The notes beneath the pieces were generated by a model. That model worked only from the letters and a program-made list of their open reading frames with translations, was not told where the DNA came from and made no database searches. Of a stretch of 64,000 nucleotides of DNA, positions 9,592 through 17,661 are shown piece by piece. Position numbers and translations under genes: made by a program. The stretch comes from Paractinoplanes tereljensis (GTDB lineage Bacteria > Actinomycetota > Actinomycetes > Mycobacteriales > Micromonosporaceae), in contig NZ_BOMY01000022.1 of the NCBI RefSeq assembly GCF_016862435.1, positions 372,001 through 436,000 of the forward strand. Direction: 5' to 3'. Position 1 is the first letter of the stretch, and every line of letters starts with the position of its first letter.

Positions 9592-10457
9592 AACAGCCCC
9601 ACCGCCCGGTCCACCGCGTCGGCGACGCCGCCCGTCGCGGGATAGAGCAGCGAGCGCCCGATGACCAGGCCCTGCACGGTCGGCTGGCTGAGCGCCTTGG
9701 CCCACTGGGCATACGCCCCGGAGGCGTCGTCGGACACCTCGCCGCCGAGGATCAGCGCCGGCAGCGTGGTCGCCGCCATCACCCGTTCCATGTCCGGCAC
9801 CACCGGCACCTTCAGCCAGGTGTAGGCGGACGTGTTGCCCAGCCCGGCGGCCACCGTCATCGCCCGGATCATCGCCTCGGGGGTCAGGTCGTTGCGCACC
9901 CGCCCGTCCACCCGGTGCGAGATGAACGGCTCCACCATCGCCATCCGCCGGTGCGCGGCCAGGTCGGTCACCGCGTTGCCGCAGGCCTCCAGGGTGGCCA
10001 CCGTGCCGGCATCGTCCGGGTCGATACGCAGCAGCATCTTGCCGCCCTCGAGCCCGGCGGCCGCGATGCTGCCGGCGTCGTAGGCGGTGAACCGGTCGTC
10101 CATCTCGAACGTCGTCCCGGCCAGCCCGCCCCGGTTCATCGACCCGATCACGACCTTGTCGTCGAGCGCGCCGAGCAGCAGTAGATCTTCGAGGATGTCC
10201 GGGGTGCCGAGCACTCCGTTGACGCCGGGCCGGCCGAGCGCGGTGCGCAGCCGGTCGAGCAGATCGACCCGGTTGGCCATGGCGAGCGGGTCGGCCCCGG
10301 CCCGCAGCGCCCCTCGGGCCGGGTGGTCGGCCGCGATGATCATCATCTTCCCGTGCGTCCCGAACAGGCTCACCGGCCGCCGCCGCGCCGCCGACGCCTC
10401 GGCAATCGCATCCGGCCGCGTCGTGCGCACCGCGAGAAGATCAGCGAACTCAGGCAC
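9588..10457 (-). CDS. Cgl0158-family (beta/alpha)8 aldolase, probable IolJ substitute
   Basis: A 289-aa DeoC/LacD-like TIM barrel, recognisable by GTHGKMMIIAADHPARG near the N-terminus and YTWLKVPVVPDME with a candidate Schiff-base Lys. It matches the family named after a Corynebacterium glutamicum iol-cluster gene located, as here, directly beside iolC. The operon has no other class II IolJ, so this protein most plausibly cleaves 2-deoxy-5-keto-gluconate 6-phosphate to DHAP and malonate semialdehyde. The GTG start at 10457 overlaps the iolC stop by 8 bp. The biochemical role is an inference from position and fold. Confidence 0.8.
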   Translation of the reverse strand: MPEFADLLAVRTTRPDAIAEASAARRRPVSLFGTHGKMMIIAADHPARGALRAGADPLAMANRVDLLDRLRTALGRPGVNGVLGTPDILEDLLLLGALDDKVVIGSMNRGGLAGTTFEMDDRFTAYDAGSIAAAGLEGGKMLLRIDPDDAGTVATLEACGNAVTDLAAHRRMAMVEPFISHRVDGRVRNDLTPEAMIRAMTVAAGLGNTSAYTWLKVPVVPDMERVMAATTLPALILGGEVSDDASGAYAQWAKALSQPTVQGLVIGRSLLYPATGGVADAVDRAVGLL

Positions 10458-11406
10458 TGCGGACCTCCTCGCCGAGCAGGGTGCGGACCTCGGCCTCGGT
10501 GGGCATGGCGTCGGCGCAGGACAGTCGCGAGGCGACGATGGCTCCGGCGGCGTTGGCGAAGCGCATCGTCGCCCCGAGTTCCCAGCCGGCCAGCAGGCCG
10601 TGGCACAGCGCACCGCCGAACGCGTCGCCGGCGCCGAGGCCGTTGACCACGTCGACCGGGACCGGCGGAACCTCCACCCGCTCGCCGTTCTTCCGCGAGG
10701 CGAGCACGCCCTTGGGGCCCTGTTTGATGACGGCCAGCTCGACCCCGGCGGCGTGCAGCGCGTCGGCCGCCTCGGCCGGGGTGCGCACGCCGACGGCGGT
10801 GTCGGCCTCGTCGAGGTTGCCGACCGCGACGGTCGCGTAGGGCAGGGCCTCCGCGTACCACCGGCGGGCCGTCTCCCGGGACTCCCAGAACATCGGCCGG
10901 TAGTCCAGGTCGAAGACCGTGGTGCCGGCCCGGTCCCGGGCGCGCAGCGCGGCCAGCGTGGCCGAGCGCGACGGCTCCTGGGACAGGCCGGTCCCGGTGA
11001 TCCAGAAGATGCCGGCCGCCCGGATCGCGTCAAGGTCCAGTTCGGACTCGTTGATCTCCAGGTCGGGGGCCTTCGGGAAACGGTAGAAGTAGAGCGGGAA
11101 GTCGTCCGGCGGGAAGATCTCGCAGAACGTCACCGGGGTCGGCAGCGTCGCGACCGGCGTGACGAAACGATCGTCCACTCCGAAGCCGTGCAGCGCGTCG
11201 TGCAGGAACTCGCCGAACGGGTCGGCGCCGGTGCGAGTGATCAACGCCGTGCGCCGGCCGTACCGGGCGGCCGCGACGGCCACGTTGGACGCACTGCCGC
11301 CGAGGAACTTCGCGAAGGTGCGCACCTCGCGCAGGGAGACCCCGATCTGTTGTGGGTACAGGTCGACGCCGATGCGTCCCATCGTCAGTACCTCGTCGGC
11401 GGGCAT
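10450..11406 (-). CDS. iolC: 5-dehydro-2-deoxygluconokinase
   Basis: A 318-aa PfkB/ribokinase-family kinase. The N-terminal signature FLGGSASNVAVAAARYG lies at 34-50, and the C-terminal catalytic signature GLGAGDAFGGAL, with the general-base Asp, lies near residue 254. It phosphorylates 2-deoxy-5-keto-gluconate using ATP, making the aldolase substrate. This is the first gene of the operon. Unlike the fused IolC of many Proteobacteria it lacks a C-terminal aldolase-like domain; the separate Cgl0158 gene next door takes that place. The promoter and operator lie in 11407-11631. Confidence 0.93.
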   Translation of the reverse strand: MPADEVLTMGRIGVDLYPQQIGVSLREVRTFAKFLGGSASNVAVAAARYGRRTALITRTGADPFGEFLHDALHGFGVDDRFVTPVATLPTPVTFCEIFPPDDFPLYFYRFPKAPDLEINESELDLDAIRAAGIFWITGTGLSQEPSRSATLAALRARDRAGTTVFDLDYRPMFWESRETARRWYAEALPYATVAVGNLDEADTAVGVRTPAEAADALHAAGVELAVIKQGPKGVLASRKNGERVEVPPVPVDVVNGLGAGDAFGGALCHGLLAGWELGATMRFANAAGAIVASRLSCADAMPTEAEVRTLLGEEVRSA

Positions 11407-11548
11407 GCGAGTCCCTTCGCTGATTCCCGGCGAATGCTCAGAATTTGGGCACGACGAAGCGTGCCGAGTGCCGTGCTCGTTACGGCGCGATGAAGAAGCG
11501 GTGGAAGCCGTCGGTAGCCGACCGGCGACGCTATGTTTGCTGCCCTCG

Positions 11549-11577
11549 ATGTAATAACGTGAGGTCTCTTACGTCAA
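11549..11577 (-). promoter_or_regulatory. Candidate promoter of the inositol operon
   Basis: On the minus strand TTGACG (11577-11572) is separated by 17 bp from TTACAT (11554-11549), a reasonable -35/-10 pair pointing at iolC 140 bp away. The palindromic operator at 11579-11596 abuts the -35 hexamer, so a bound repressor would block polymerase. Confidence 0.5.
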
Positions 11578-11578
11578 T

Positions 11579-11596
11579 ACTTTGTCCTGACAAAGT
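11579..11596. promoter_or_regulatory. Probable IolR operator, perfect inverted repeat
   Basis: ACTTTGTCCTGACAAAGT is an 8-bp perfect inverted repeat with a 2-bp spacer, in the iolC/regulator divergent region. Its core TGTCCTGACA fits the degenerate motif KGWCHTRACA that I recall being proposed for the GntR-type IolR of C. glutamicum. It lies beside the -35 of the candidate iolC promoter. A related core, TGTCGTGACA, occurs at 11628-11637 across the regulator's own start codon. Confidence 0.7.
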
Positions 11597-11626
11597 CTTG
11601 TGCAGACATCGAAATTCATTGGGGGA

Positions 11627-11638
11627 ATGTCGTGACAT
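11627..11638. promoter_or_regulatory. Second IolR-like operator over the regulator start codon
   Basis: ATGTCGTGACAT consists of two 5-bp inverted half-sites (ATGTC/GACAT) around a 2-bp spacer. It shares the TGTC-N2-GACA arrangement with the palindrome 45 bp away. It covers the GTG start codon (11632), so binding here would give autoregulation. A weaker relative, TGTGCAGACA, sits between them at 11599-11608. Confidence 0.5.
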
Positions 11639-12384
11639 CCGATCCAACCCCGGTGCGCCCGGTCGAGGTTGACCGGACAAGCCCGGTGCCGCTGTATTAC
11701 CAGGTGGCGACGCGTTTGCAGGAGCTCATCGAGTCCGGTGAGATCGGTGTCGGCGACCGCATCGAGAACGAGGTGGACCTGGCCGACCGGCTCGGCGTCT
11801 CCCGCCCGACGACGCGCCGCGCGATCCAATACCTCGTCGAGCGCGGCATGCTGGTGCGCAAACGGGGCGTCGGCACCCAGGTCGTGCACCCCAAGGTGCG
11901 CCGCCCGGTCGAGCTGTCCAGCCTCTACGACGACCTGATCGCCGGCGACCAGCGCCCACGCACCGCCGTCCTCAGCCTCAAGGTCGTGCCGGCCGACGCA
12001 AAAGTGGCCGCCGCCCTCAACCTGGTGCCCGGAGCCGAGGTGACCTTGATCGAGCGCCTGCGTTACGCCGGTGACGAGCCACTCGCCCTGATGCACAACG
12101 CCATCCCGCTCGACATTCTCGACTTCAAGCACGAGGAACTCGAGGTGCGCGGCCTCTACGAGCTTCTGCGCCGGGCCGGCCGGGTGCCGCGGATGGCCAC
12201 CCAGGTGATCGGCGCCCGCAACGCGACAATGGCCGAGGCCAACATGCTCGGCGAGAAGCGCGGCGCCTCGCTGCTGACCATGGCCCGCACCGCCTGGGAC
12301 GACCGCGGCCGGGCCCTGGAGTACGGCAGCCACCTCTACCGGGCCAGCCGCTACAGCTTCGAGCTCAACCTGTCGGCGGGCTGA
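11632..12384 (+). CDS. iolR: GntR-family (HutC subfamily) regulator of inositol genes
   Basis: A 250-aa regulator with an N-terminal winged helix (about 20-88; LADRLGVSRPTTRRAIQYL is the recognition helix-turn-helix) and a C-terminal UTRA effector domain (about 100-248, including EVTLIERLRYAGDEPLALM). It is divergent from the inositol operon. The GTG start at 11632 follows GGGGGA by six bases. HutC-type regulators usually repress the adjacent catabolic operon until a pathway metabolite binds UTRA; here the effector would be inositol-derived. The palindromes at 11579 and 11627 are its likely targets. Confidence 0.87.
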   Translation: MTSDPTPVRPVEVDRTSPVPLYYQVATRLQELIESGEIGVGDRIENEVDLADRLGVSRPTTRRAIQYLVERGMLVRKRGVGTQVVHPKVRRPVELSSLYDDLIAGDQRPRTAVLSLKVVPADAKVAAALNLVPGAEVTLIERLRYAGDEPLALMHNAIPLDILDFKHEELEVRGLYELLRRAGRVPRMATQVIGARNATMAEANMLGEKRGASLLTMARTAWDDRGRALEYGSHLYRASRYSFELNLSAG

Positions 12385-12540
12385 GCTACGAACTGAAAGT
12401 GAAACGAGCGAGCCGAACCCTCGGAAACGGTCGGTAGCCGCTACTCACCATTCCTGACAGAACGGACGCTGCAAGTTGCTCCGGACCGGGATCGATCAGC
12501 ACGATCGGCCACGCCCCCGATCTCGGAAGGACGGCGCCAC

Positions 12541-14259
12541 GTGCAGTCATCCCTCTCCACGAGCGGCGACGCAGCCGCTACCGCCGATCTGAGCGGACGC
12601 TGCGTCGGTAACTCCTACGTGCTCGTCTGCCCGGTCGGGCACGGCGCCACCGGCACCGTGTGGCGCGGCATCGACCGGTCGACCGGCGAGGCCGTGGCGG
12701 TGAAGCTGCTCCACGAGGGACTGTTGCGGCAACCGAAACTGGTCATCCGCTTCGTCCAGGAACGCACCATCCTGATGATGATGCGGCACGAGAACATCGT
12801 CGGCGTGCACGACCTGTTCAGCGTGGGCGGCTCGCTCGCCCTGGTGATGGACTACGTCAGCGGCGGCAGCCTGCGCAACCGGCTGCACGCGGCCGGAACC
12901 CTGCCGCCGGCCGAGGCCGCCGACGTTCTCGCCCAGGTCGCGGCGGCCCTCGCCCAGGCCCACGAGCTGGGCGTGGTGCACCGGGACGTGAAGCCGGACA
13001 ACATCCTGCTGCAGGACGGTAAGGACGGCCGGCCCGAGGTCCGGTTGACCGATTTCGGCATCGCCCGGGTGCTCAACACGGCCGGCCTGACCACGCCCCA
13101 GGCGATCGTCGGCACCCCGCACTACATGTCGCCCGAGGCGGTTCGTGGCGAGGCCGAGCCGGCGTCCGACGTCTACTCCGCCGGTGTCGTGCTGTTCGAG
13201 CTGGTCACCGGCCATCCGCCGTACTCCGGTGAGCCCTACGCGGTGCTGCGCAAGCACCTCGAGGAGACGCCGGTGCCGCACCCGGACATGCCGCCGGCGG
13301 TGTGGTCGCTGATCGAGTGGTGCATGGACAAGGACCCGGCCCGCCGCCCTTCGGCCGGCGAACTCGAAACCGCGCTGCGGGAGCTGGCCCGGCAGGTGGC
13401 CGGGCTGCCGGCTCTGGCGTCGGTCACGGCCGCTTCCGATCAGGCGTACGGGGTGACCGCCCAGTTGGGTGTGCCGCATCCGTCGCTCCGGCCCGCGGCC
13501 CGACGAAGACCACCGCGCAACGGCCCACGGTCCTGGATGTTCCGCCGGCACGGCCTGATGGCCACCCTGGTGGCGGCGGCCGTGGTGCTCTCCGGCCTGG
13601 GCGGCTTCAACGCCTGGAAGCTGATCAACAAACCGGGGAACCCGGCGGTGTCGGCGCTCCAGCCGGTTCTGCCGAGCACCCCGGCCGCGAGCGGTGCTGC
13701 CGGGGTGGCCGGCGCCGACCCGGCGAAACCGGCCGGTCCACTCCCGTCCGCACTCCCGATCGGTCAACCGGCCGCGCTCACCGGCGGCACCGCCGCGCTC
13801 GGCCCCGCACCGGACCAGCCGGGCGCACCCCGGAAAGCCAAGAAGGCTGAGGTCTCGGCCGGTGTTTCGGCCGGCCCGGTGCAGGCGGGCGCGAAGGTCG
13901 AGTTCGGGCCGTGGCACTGCGGCGACGAGTACAGCTGGGCGCTCGGTCATCCGGTGCTGGCCCGGCCATGTCACGCCGAGGGCCCGGTGGTCCGGGTGAT
14001 GGGTCAGATCGAGGCGGCCCCCGGCATCCAGGCCGACGTCTCGCTGACCGTACGGGACGCGGACAGCGACGAGGTGGTGGCCGGCCCGTACGTCTGCAAG
14101 GGTTTGATGTTCACCGATTTTGCCCTGAAGCACAGCTGCGGGCCGGCCGACCTGAACCCGCCACGCGGCGGACGTTACGTGGTGGCGCAGAGCTGGCGGT
14201 ACACCGAGCGCCCGCTGCTGCCGGCCGGAAGTGCCCGCGGCCCGGCGTTCGACTGGTAG
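12541..14259 (+). CDS. Transmembrane Ser/Thr protein kinase (PknB-like)
   Basis: A 572-aa Hanks-type kinase starting at GTG 12541. Kinase domain about 25-285: glycine loop GHGATG, invariant Lys in VAVKLL, catalytic HRDVKPDN (near 147), DFG in LTDFGIAR (near 174), and MSPEAV of the activation segment. One transmembrane helix follows at about 339-359. A Pro/Ala-rich stretch then leads to an external domain (about 450-572) with four Cys (WHCG, RPCH, YVCK, HSCG), probably two disulfides. It has no PASTA repeats. It should phosphorylate cytosolic targets in response to an external signal; the ligand is unknown. It is 156 bp after iolR and may be separate. Confidence 0.93.
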   Translation: MQSSLSTSGDAAATADLSGRCVGNSYVLVCPVGHGATGTVWRGIDRSTGEAVAVKLLHEGLLRQPKLVIRFVQERTILMMMRHENIVGVHDLFSVGGSLALVMDYVSGGSLRNRLHAAGTLPPAEAADVLAQVAAALAQAHELGVVHRDVKPDNILLQDGKDGRPEVRLTDFGIARVLNTAGLTTPQAIVGTPHYMSPEAVRGEAEPASDVYSAGVVLFELVTGHPPYSGEPYAVLRKHLEETPVPHPDMPPAVWSLIEWCMDKDPARRPSAGELETALRELARQVAGLPALASVTAASDQAYGVTAQLGVPHPSLRPAARRRPPRNGPRSWMFRRHGLMATLVAAAVVLSGLGGFNAWKLINKPGNPAVSALQPVLPSTPAASGAAGVAGADPAKPAGPLPSALPIGQPAALTGGTAALGPAPDQPGAPRKAKKAEVSAGVSAGPVQAGAKVEFGPWHCGDEYSWALGHPVLARPCHAEGPVVRVMGQIEAAPGIQADVSLTVRDADSDEVVAGPYVCKGLMFTDFALKHSCGPADLNPPRGGRYVVAQSWRYTERPLLPAGSARGPAFDW

Positions 14260-14273
14260 CCGGACAGCGCGAA

Positions 14274-14302
14274 GGGACGTGACCGGACGGTGGTCACGCC
14301 CC
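14274..14302. terminator. Inverted repeat between convergent genes
   Basis: CGTGACC (14278-14284) and GGTCACG (14292-14298) form a 7-bp hairpin with a 7-nt loop, exactly between the 3' ends of the kinase (+) and acetyltransferase (-). No T-run follows, so function as a bidirectional terminator is tentative. Confidence 0.35.
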
Positions 14303-14323
14303 CTCGCGGCAAAGGCCGGTGCG

Positions 14324-14929
14324 TCAGACCTTGCGCCACATCCGGAAGAACGGCGTGCCGTCCGGCAGCGGCATCTCGAACGGCTCCATGTCGGAGTAGC
14401 CCGTCCGCCGGTAGAGACGCACGTTGTTGGCGTTCGTCGCCTCCAGGTACTGCGGAACACCCAGCGCGTCGAGCTCGTCGTGGGTGCGCTTCATCAGCTT
14501 GCCACCGAGACCGTGCTCCTGGTGGTCGGCGTGCACCGCCAGGAACGCGAGGTGCCAATGAGGGTCGTGCGGGTGGTGTGCCGCGAAGAGCACGTCGAGT
14601 GCCTCGAACCGGTCGAGGTACTCGCCGGCCAGGGCCCGCAGGCGCTCGTCGTAGTTCGGCGGGTCGGGCGCCTCACGCGTGTAGTCGAACCAGACGGCGG
14701 TGGCCGCCAGCCCGTTACCGGCCGGGTCGTCGATCACGTCGACCCGTCCGTAGTTGTTCGCGTGCTCGGTGAGCAGGGTGAAGTAGTCGGTGTGCACCTG
14801 CAGCCGGTCCTCCAGCGGCGGCACCAGGTACTCACAGGCGCCGAGGTGGAAGAAGGACTGGCTGATCAGGTGCCCGACCGCACCGAGCTCGTCCTCGCGG
14901 GCCGACCGGATCTCGGGGTATTCCGTCAC
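14324..14929 (-). CDS. GNAT family N-acetyltransferase
   Basis: A 201-aa single GNAT domain. The acetyl-CoA site is LAFLAVHADHQEHGLGGKLM (motif A, Q/RxxGxG/A-like), followed by YLEATNANNVRLYRRTGY, the usual beta-6/alpha-4 region. The GTG at 14929 is preferred because GGAG lies seven bases upstream; the frame is open 44 codons further but without a ribosome site. The N-terminal third (FFHLGACEYLVP) is of the type seen in uncharacterised actinobacterial GNATs. The substrate is unknown. It is transcribed away from the kinase, probably with the permease gene upstream. Confidence 0.85.
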   Translation of the reverse strand: MTEYPEIRSAREDELGAVGHLISQSFFHLGACEYLVPPLEDRLQVHTDYFTLLTEHANNYGRVDVIDDPAGNGLAATAVWFDYTREAPDPPNYDERLRALAGEYLDRFEALDVLFAAHHPHDPHWHLAFLAVHADHQEHGLGGKLMKRTHDELDALGVPQYLEATNANNVRLYRRTGYSDMEPFEMPLPDGTPFFRMWRKV

Positions 14930-15002
14930 GCCGATTCTCCGCTTCGCTCCGAACCGACGCGACAAACCGTGCTGAGCCCAATGGTTCGCTCGCTGCGCTC
15001 GC

Positions 15003-16523
15003 TCACGAGTGCGACCCCTGGTCACCGGCGAGCGCGGCGGCGAAGCCACCGCCGCCGCCACCGGCGGAGGTCGCGCTGCGGGCGCCGAGACCGATGCCGG
15101 AGTAGACGTCGGGGCGGCTGCTGCGCAGGATCAGCGCCCAGATGATGCCGGCGAGAGCGATCACGGCGTAGGCCAGCGGAACGACCCAGGTCGGCGTGCT
15201 GCCCGGCTCGACGCCGAACAGGGTGGCGATGTTGGCCAGCGCCAGGTAGCTCATGACCAGCAGCAGGATGGTGCCGAGGACCGGGGCGCCGATGCGGTGC
15301 CAGAAGTCCTCGCCGGTCGGGTTCTTGGCGAAGTAGCCGATGACCGCGATCGAGGTGACGGTGATCAGCAGCAGAACGCCGATGCCGCCGGCCGAGCCGC
15401 CCCAGAAGAACATCTGGACCAGCGGGTCCCAGCCCATGACCGCGTAGAGCACCAGGACGATCAGGCCGAGCGCCGACTGGGCGAGCGAGCCGTTCTTGGG
15501 CGCGCCGGTGCCCGGCACGGTGCGGCCGAAGGCGCGCGGCAGCACGCCCTCGCGGCCGAGCGAGAAGGTGTACCGCGAGATGATGTTGTGGAACGAGATC
15601 ATCGCGGCGATCAGCGAGGTCAGGAACAGCGCGTGGCCGAGGTGAATTGCCGTGGTGCCGAGCTGGTCGGATGCCACGTTGAAGAACAGGTCGGGACCCT
15701 CGTTGCCGGCCCGGCCGACCACGTCGTCACCGGCAGCGGAGATCATCGCCCAGGCGGCGAAGCCGTACAGCAGGGCGATCAGCGCGATCGAGATGTAGGT
15801 GGCCCTCGAGACGGTGCGCCGTGGGTCGCGCGACTCCTCGGAGAACACCACGGACTGCTCGAAGCCGACGAAGCCGGTGATCGCCATGGCCAGCAGTGCA
15901 CCGGACCCGGCGCCGACCAGACTGCCCAGGTCGAGCGGGGCGGACGAGGCGTGGAAGCTCGGCGAGAACAGGTCGGCGAAGCTGAACACCACGACCAGGA
16001 TGATCTCGGCGACCAGCAGGGTGGCGAGCACCTTGCCGTTGACCGCGACGTCGCGCACACCCAGGATGGCGGTGATCGCCCAGCAGACCAGGGCCAGGAT
16101 CCACCACTGGATGTCGACGCCGAACCAGTCCTTGAACAGCGGCTGCGCGATCGCGCCGAAACCGCCGTACGCGGCGATCTGGAAGCAGTTGTAGGCGAGC
16201 AGCGCGAGCCAGGCGGCGCCCACGCCGACCGGCCGGCCGATGCCCTGCGAGATGTACGCGTAGAAGGCGCCCGCGTTGGCGATGTGGCGGGACATGGCGA
16301 CATAGCCGACCGCGAAGAGCGCGAGAACGACGGCCATGGCGATGAACGCAATGGAGATGCCGGTCAGGCCGGTGACCGCGAGGCCGGTGGGCACGACGCC
16401 CGCGACCACGGTCAGCGGCGCGGCCGCGGACATGACGAAGAAGACCACCGCGGCGACGCCGAGGCGGTCGCGTGCCAATGCTGATGAAAGCTGGCTCTGC
16501 GGCGGTGATGCGGTGGTGGACAC
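15003..16523 (-). CDS. APC-superfamily amino acid permease
   Basis: A 506-aa protein with about twelve hydrophobic helices. TM1 carries the unwound motif (MSAAAPLTVVAGVVPTG) of the amino acid/polyamine/organocation fold, and SRATYISIALIALLYGFAAW lies in the middle. The C-terminus is Gly/Ala-rich and cytoplasmic. GTG at 16523 has GGAG six bases upstream; ATG 16535 is an alternative start. Substrate is probably an amino acid or amine, which the sequence does not define. It follows the GPP34 gene by about 50 bp on the same strand. Confidence 0.88.
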   Translation of the reverse strand: MSTTASPPQSQLSSALARDRLGVAAVVFFVMSAAAPLTVVAGVVPTGLAVTGLTGISIAFIAMAVVLALFAVGYVAMSRHIANAGAFYAYISQGIGRPVGVGAAWLALLAYNCFQIAAYGGFGAIAQPLFKDWFGVDIQWWILALVCWAITAILGVRDVAVNGKVLATLLVAEIILVVVFSFADLFSPSFHASSAPLDLGSLVGAGSGALLAMAITGFVGFEQSVVFSEESRDPRRTVSRATYISIALIALLYGFAAWAMISAAGDDVVGRAGNEGPDLFFNVASDQLGTTAIHLGHALFLTSLIAAMISFHNIISRYTFSLGREGVLPRAFGRTVPGTGAPKNGSLAQSALGLIVLVLYAVMGWDPLVQMFFWGGSAGGIGVLLLITVTSIAVIGYFAKNPTGEDFWHRIGAPVLGTILLLVMSYLALANIATLFGVEPGSTPTWVVPLAYAVIALAGIIWALILRSSRPDVYSGIGLGARSATSAGGGGGGFAAALAGDQGSHS

Positions 16524-16572
16524 GCGTGTCTCCATGAGGGGGTTGAGGGGGTTATCGAGGGGGTGGGGTGGA

Positions 16573-17223
16573 TCAGGCGCGCCGGGCCATGACGGCGTCG
16601 CCGACCGAGGCCTCGGTGTGCGCGACGAGATCCTGCAACATGGCCGGAAGGCGCCGCCGGAACTGATCGAACAGCTGCCCGCGGCCACGGGCGTCGAGGG
16701 TGAGGAAGACGTGTTGATCAAGGCCGGTGGCCATGATCAGACCGCCGAGCACCAGGTCAGGGACGTCGAGCAGCTCACCGCGGCCGATGAAGGTGCGGAT
16801 CCGGGTGGCGGGCCAGCCGGCGACCATGGAGTCGGCGGGGACGAACGACACCTTGGTGCCCAGCAGGCCGCGTTTCTCCTGCCGCAGCAGCAGTCCGGCC
16901 CGGGACAACCGGCGTTCCACCAGGTCGGTGGCGATGCCGGTGGCCAGGAAGGAGATCCAGTCGCGGATCGCCCGGTGGTGTCCCTCGCGCAACAGCTGGT
17001 CGAGGACGGCGGTGGTGGCCGGATCACCGGTCGGCCGATCGTCGATAAGCGCAAGCTTTCCGTCGATCAGGTCCAGCCTCCGCCAGAAAACGAGTTCGCC
17101 GATAAGTGCCGCTGCGAGCCCGAGGCCAAGAGTGGCCGGCGTCAGCAGGGACTTGCCCTTGACCGTGTCGTGCGCGGTCAGGAACAGATCATCAGCGAGG
17201 GGAAGCTGCGGCGACGACGCCAC
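16573..17223 (-). CDS. GOLPH3/VPS74 (GPP34) family protein
   Basis: A 216-aa protein with the GPP34 domain architecture: LADDLFLTAHDTVKG at the start, the amphipathic LGLGLAAALIGELVFW helix, and GLLGTKVSFVPAD followed by FIGRGELLDVPDLVLGGLI. In eukaryotes the family binds phosphatidylinositol 4-phosphate at Golgi membranes. Actinobacteria carry many copies whose role is unassigned. No signal peptide or transmembrane helix. It precedes the APC permease on the same strand, so co-transcription is likely. Confidence 0.85.
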   Translation of the reverse strand: MASSPQLPLADDLFLTAHDTVKGKSLLTPATLGLGLAAALIGELVFWRRLDLIDGKLALIDDRPTGDPATTAVLDQLLREGHHRAIRDWISFLATGIATDLVERRLSRAGLLLRQEKRGLLGTKVSFVPADSMVAGWPATRIRTFIGRGELLDVPDLVLGGLIMATGLDQHVFLTLDARGRGQLFDQFRRRLPAMLQDLVAHTEASVGDAVMARRA

Positions 17224-17595
17224 GCCGGGCCCTCCTTATGTGGTGCGGTCACTTCAGGCAGCGATTACCGACGGTAGTTTCCGTCGTTCGTCGCTATTGG
17301 TTACTTTGAGCGCCCCCCTGCGCAACATCGCGTAGCATGCCAGCGTCCGGTGCAAGTTGCAACGTCCTATGCGGAGCAACTTTCGGTCCGGTGTGGTCGG
17401 CGAAAAAATGCATTCTGCACAAAGCCTCTGACCAGCGATCGTTAAAAAACATGCGTGAGAACGTAAAACGAATTTAACCCCCGTACGGGTTACCCCGCGT
17501 GGATCATGTCGATCGACAACGATGGCTTGAGTCGGGCGCAATCGACTGATAACGGACAGTATTGATGATCGTTAACGTATACGCAGAGTAACTAT

Positions 17596-17624
17596 TTGAC
17601 GGTGCAAGTAAATCCGCGTACTCT
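17596..17624 (+). promoter_or_regulatory. Sigma-70-type promoter of the dioxygenase gene
   Basis: TTGACG (17596-17601), a 17-bp spacer and TACTCT (17619-17624) form a good vegetative-type promoter 38 bp before the GTG start. The palindrome at 17637-17650 falls at or just after the expected transcription start. Confidence 0.65.
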
Positions 17625-17636
17625 TGGGCTCACTTA

Positions 17637-17650
17637 GTTGAAGCTTCAAC
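17637..17650. promoter_or_regulatory. 14-bp perfect palindrome, probable repressor operator
   Basis: GTTGAAGCTTCAAC is perfectly self-complementary. It sits between the -10 box and the GGAGG ribosome site of the dioxygenase gene, a position where a MarR-type or similar dimeric repressor would block initiation. No regulator gene lies next to it. Confidence 0.55.
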
Positions 17651-17661
17651 GGAGGTTTCCC

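Larger units (their letters stand above)
17224..17661. other. 438-bp AT-richer divergent regulatory region
   Basis: This gap between the GPP34 gene (-) and the dioxygenase gene (+) is clearly richer in A/T than its surroundings (for example AAAAAATG and AATTTAAC near 17405-17477). It holds the dioxygenase promoter and palindrome near its right end. One 95-codon minus-strand frame (17254-17541) exists but lacks a ribosome site and coding bias. Nothing else is recognisable. Confidence 0.6.

Noticed and set aside
14960-15005. CGCTCGCTGCGCTCGCTC-type motif as an operator
   Set aside because: This GC-skewed, self-similar string is frequent in actinobacterial intergenic DNA and has no specific position relative to a promoter here.
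17254-17541. Possible 95-aa minus-strand gene in the AT-rich gap
   Set aside because: No ribosome site, poor codon bias and rare residue patterns; the region reads as promoter DNA.
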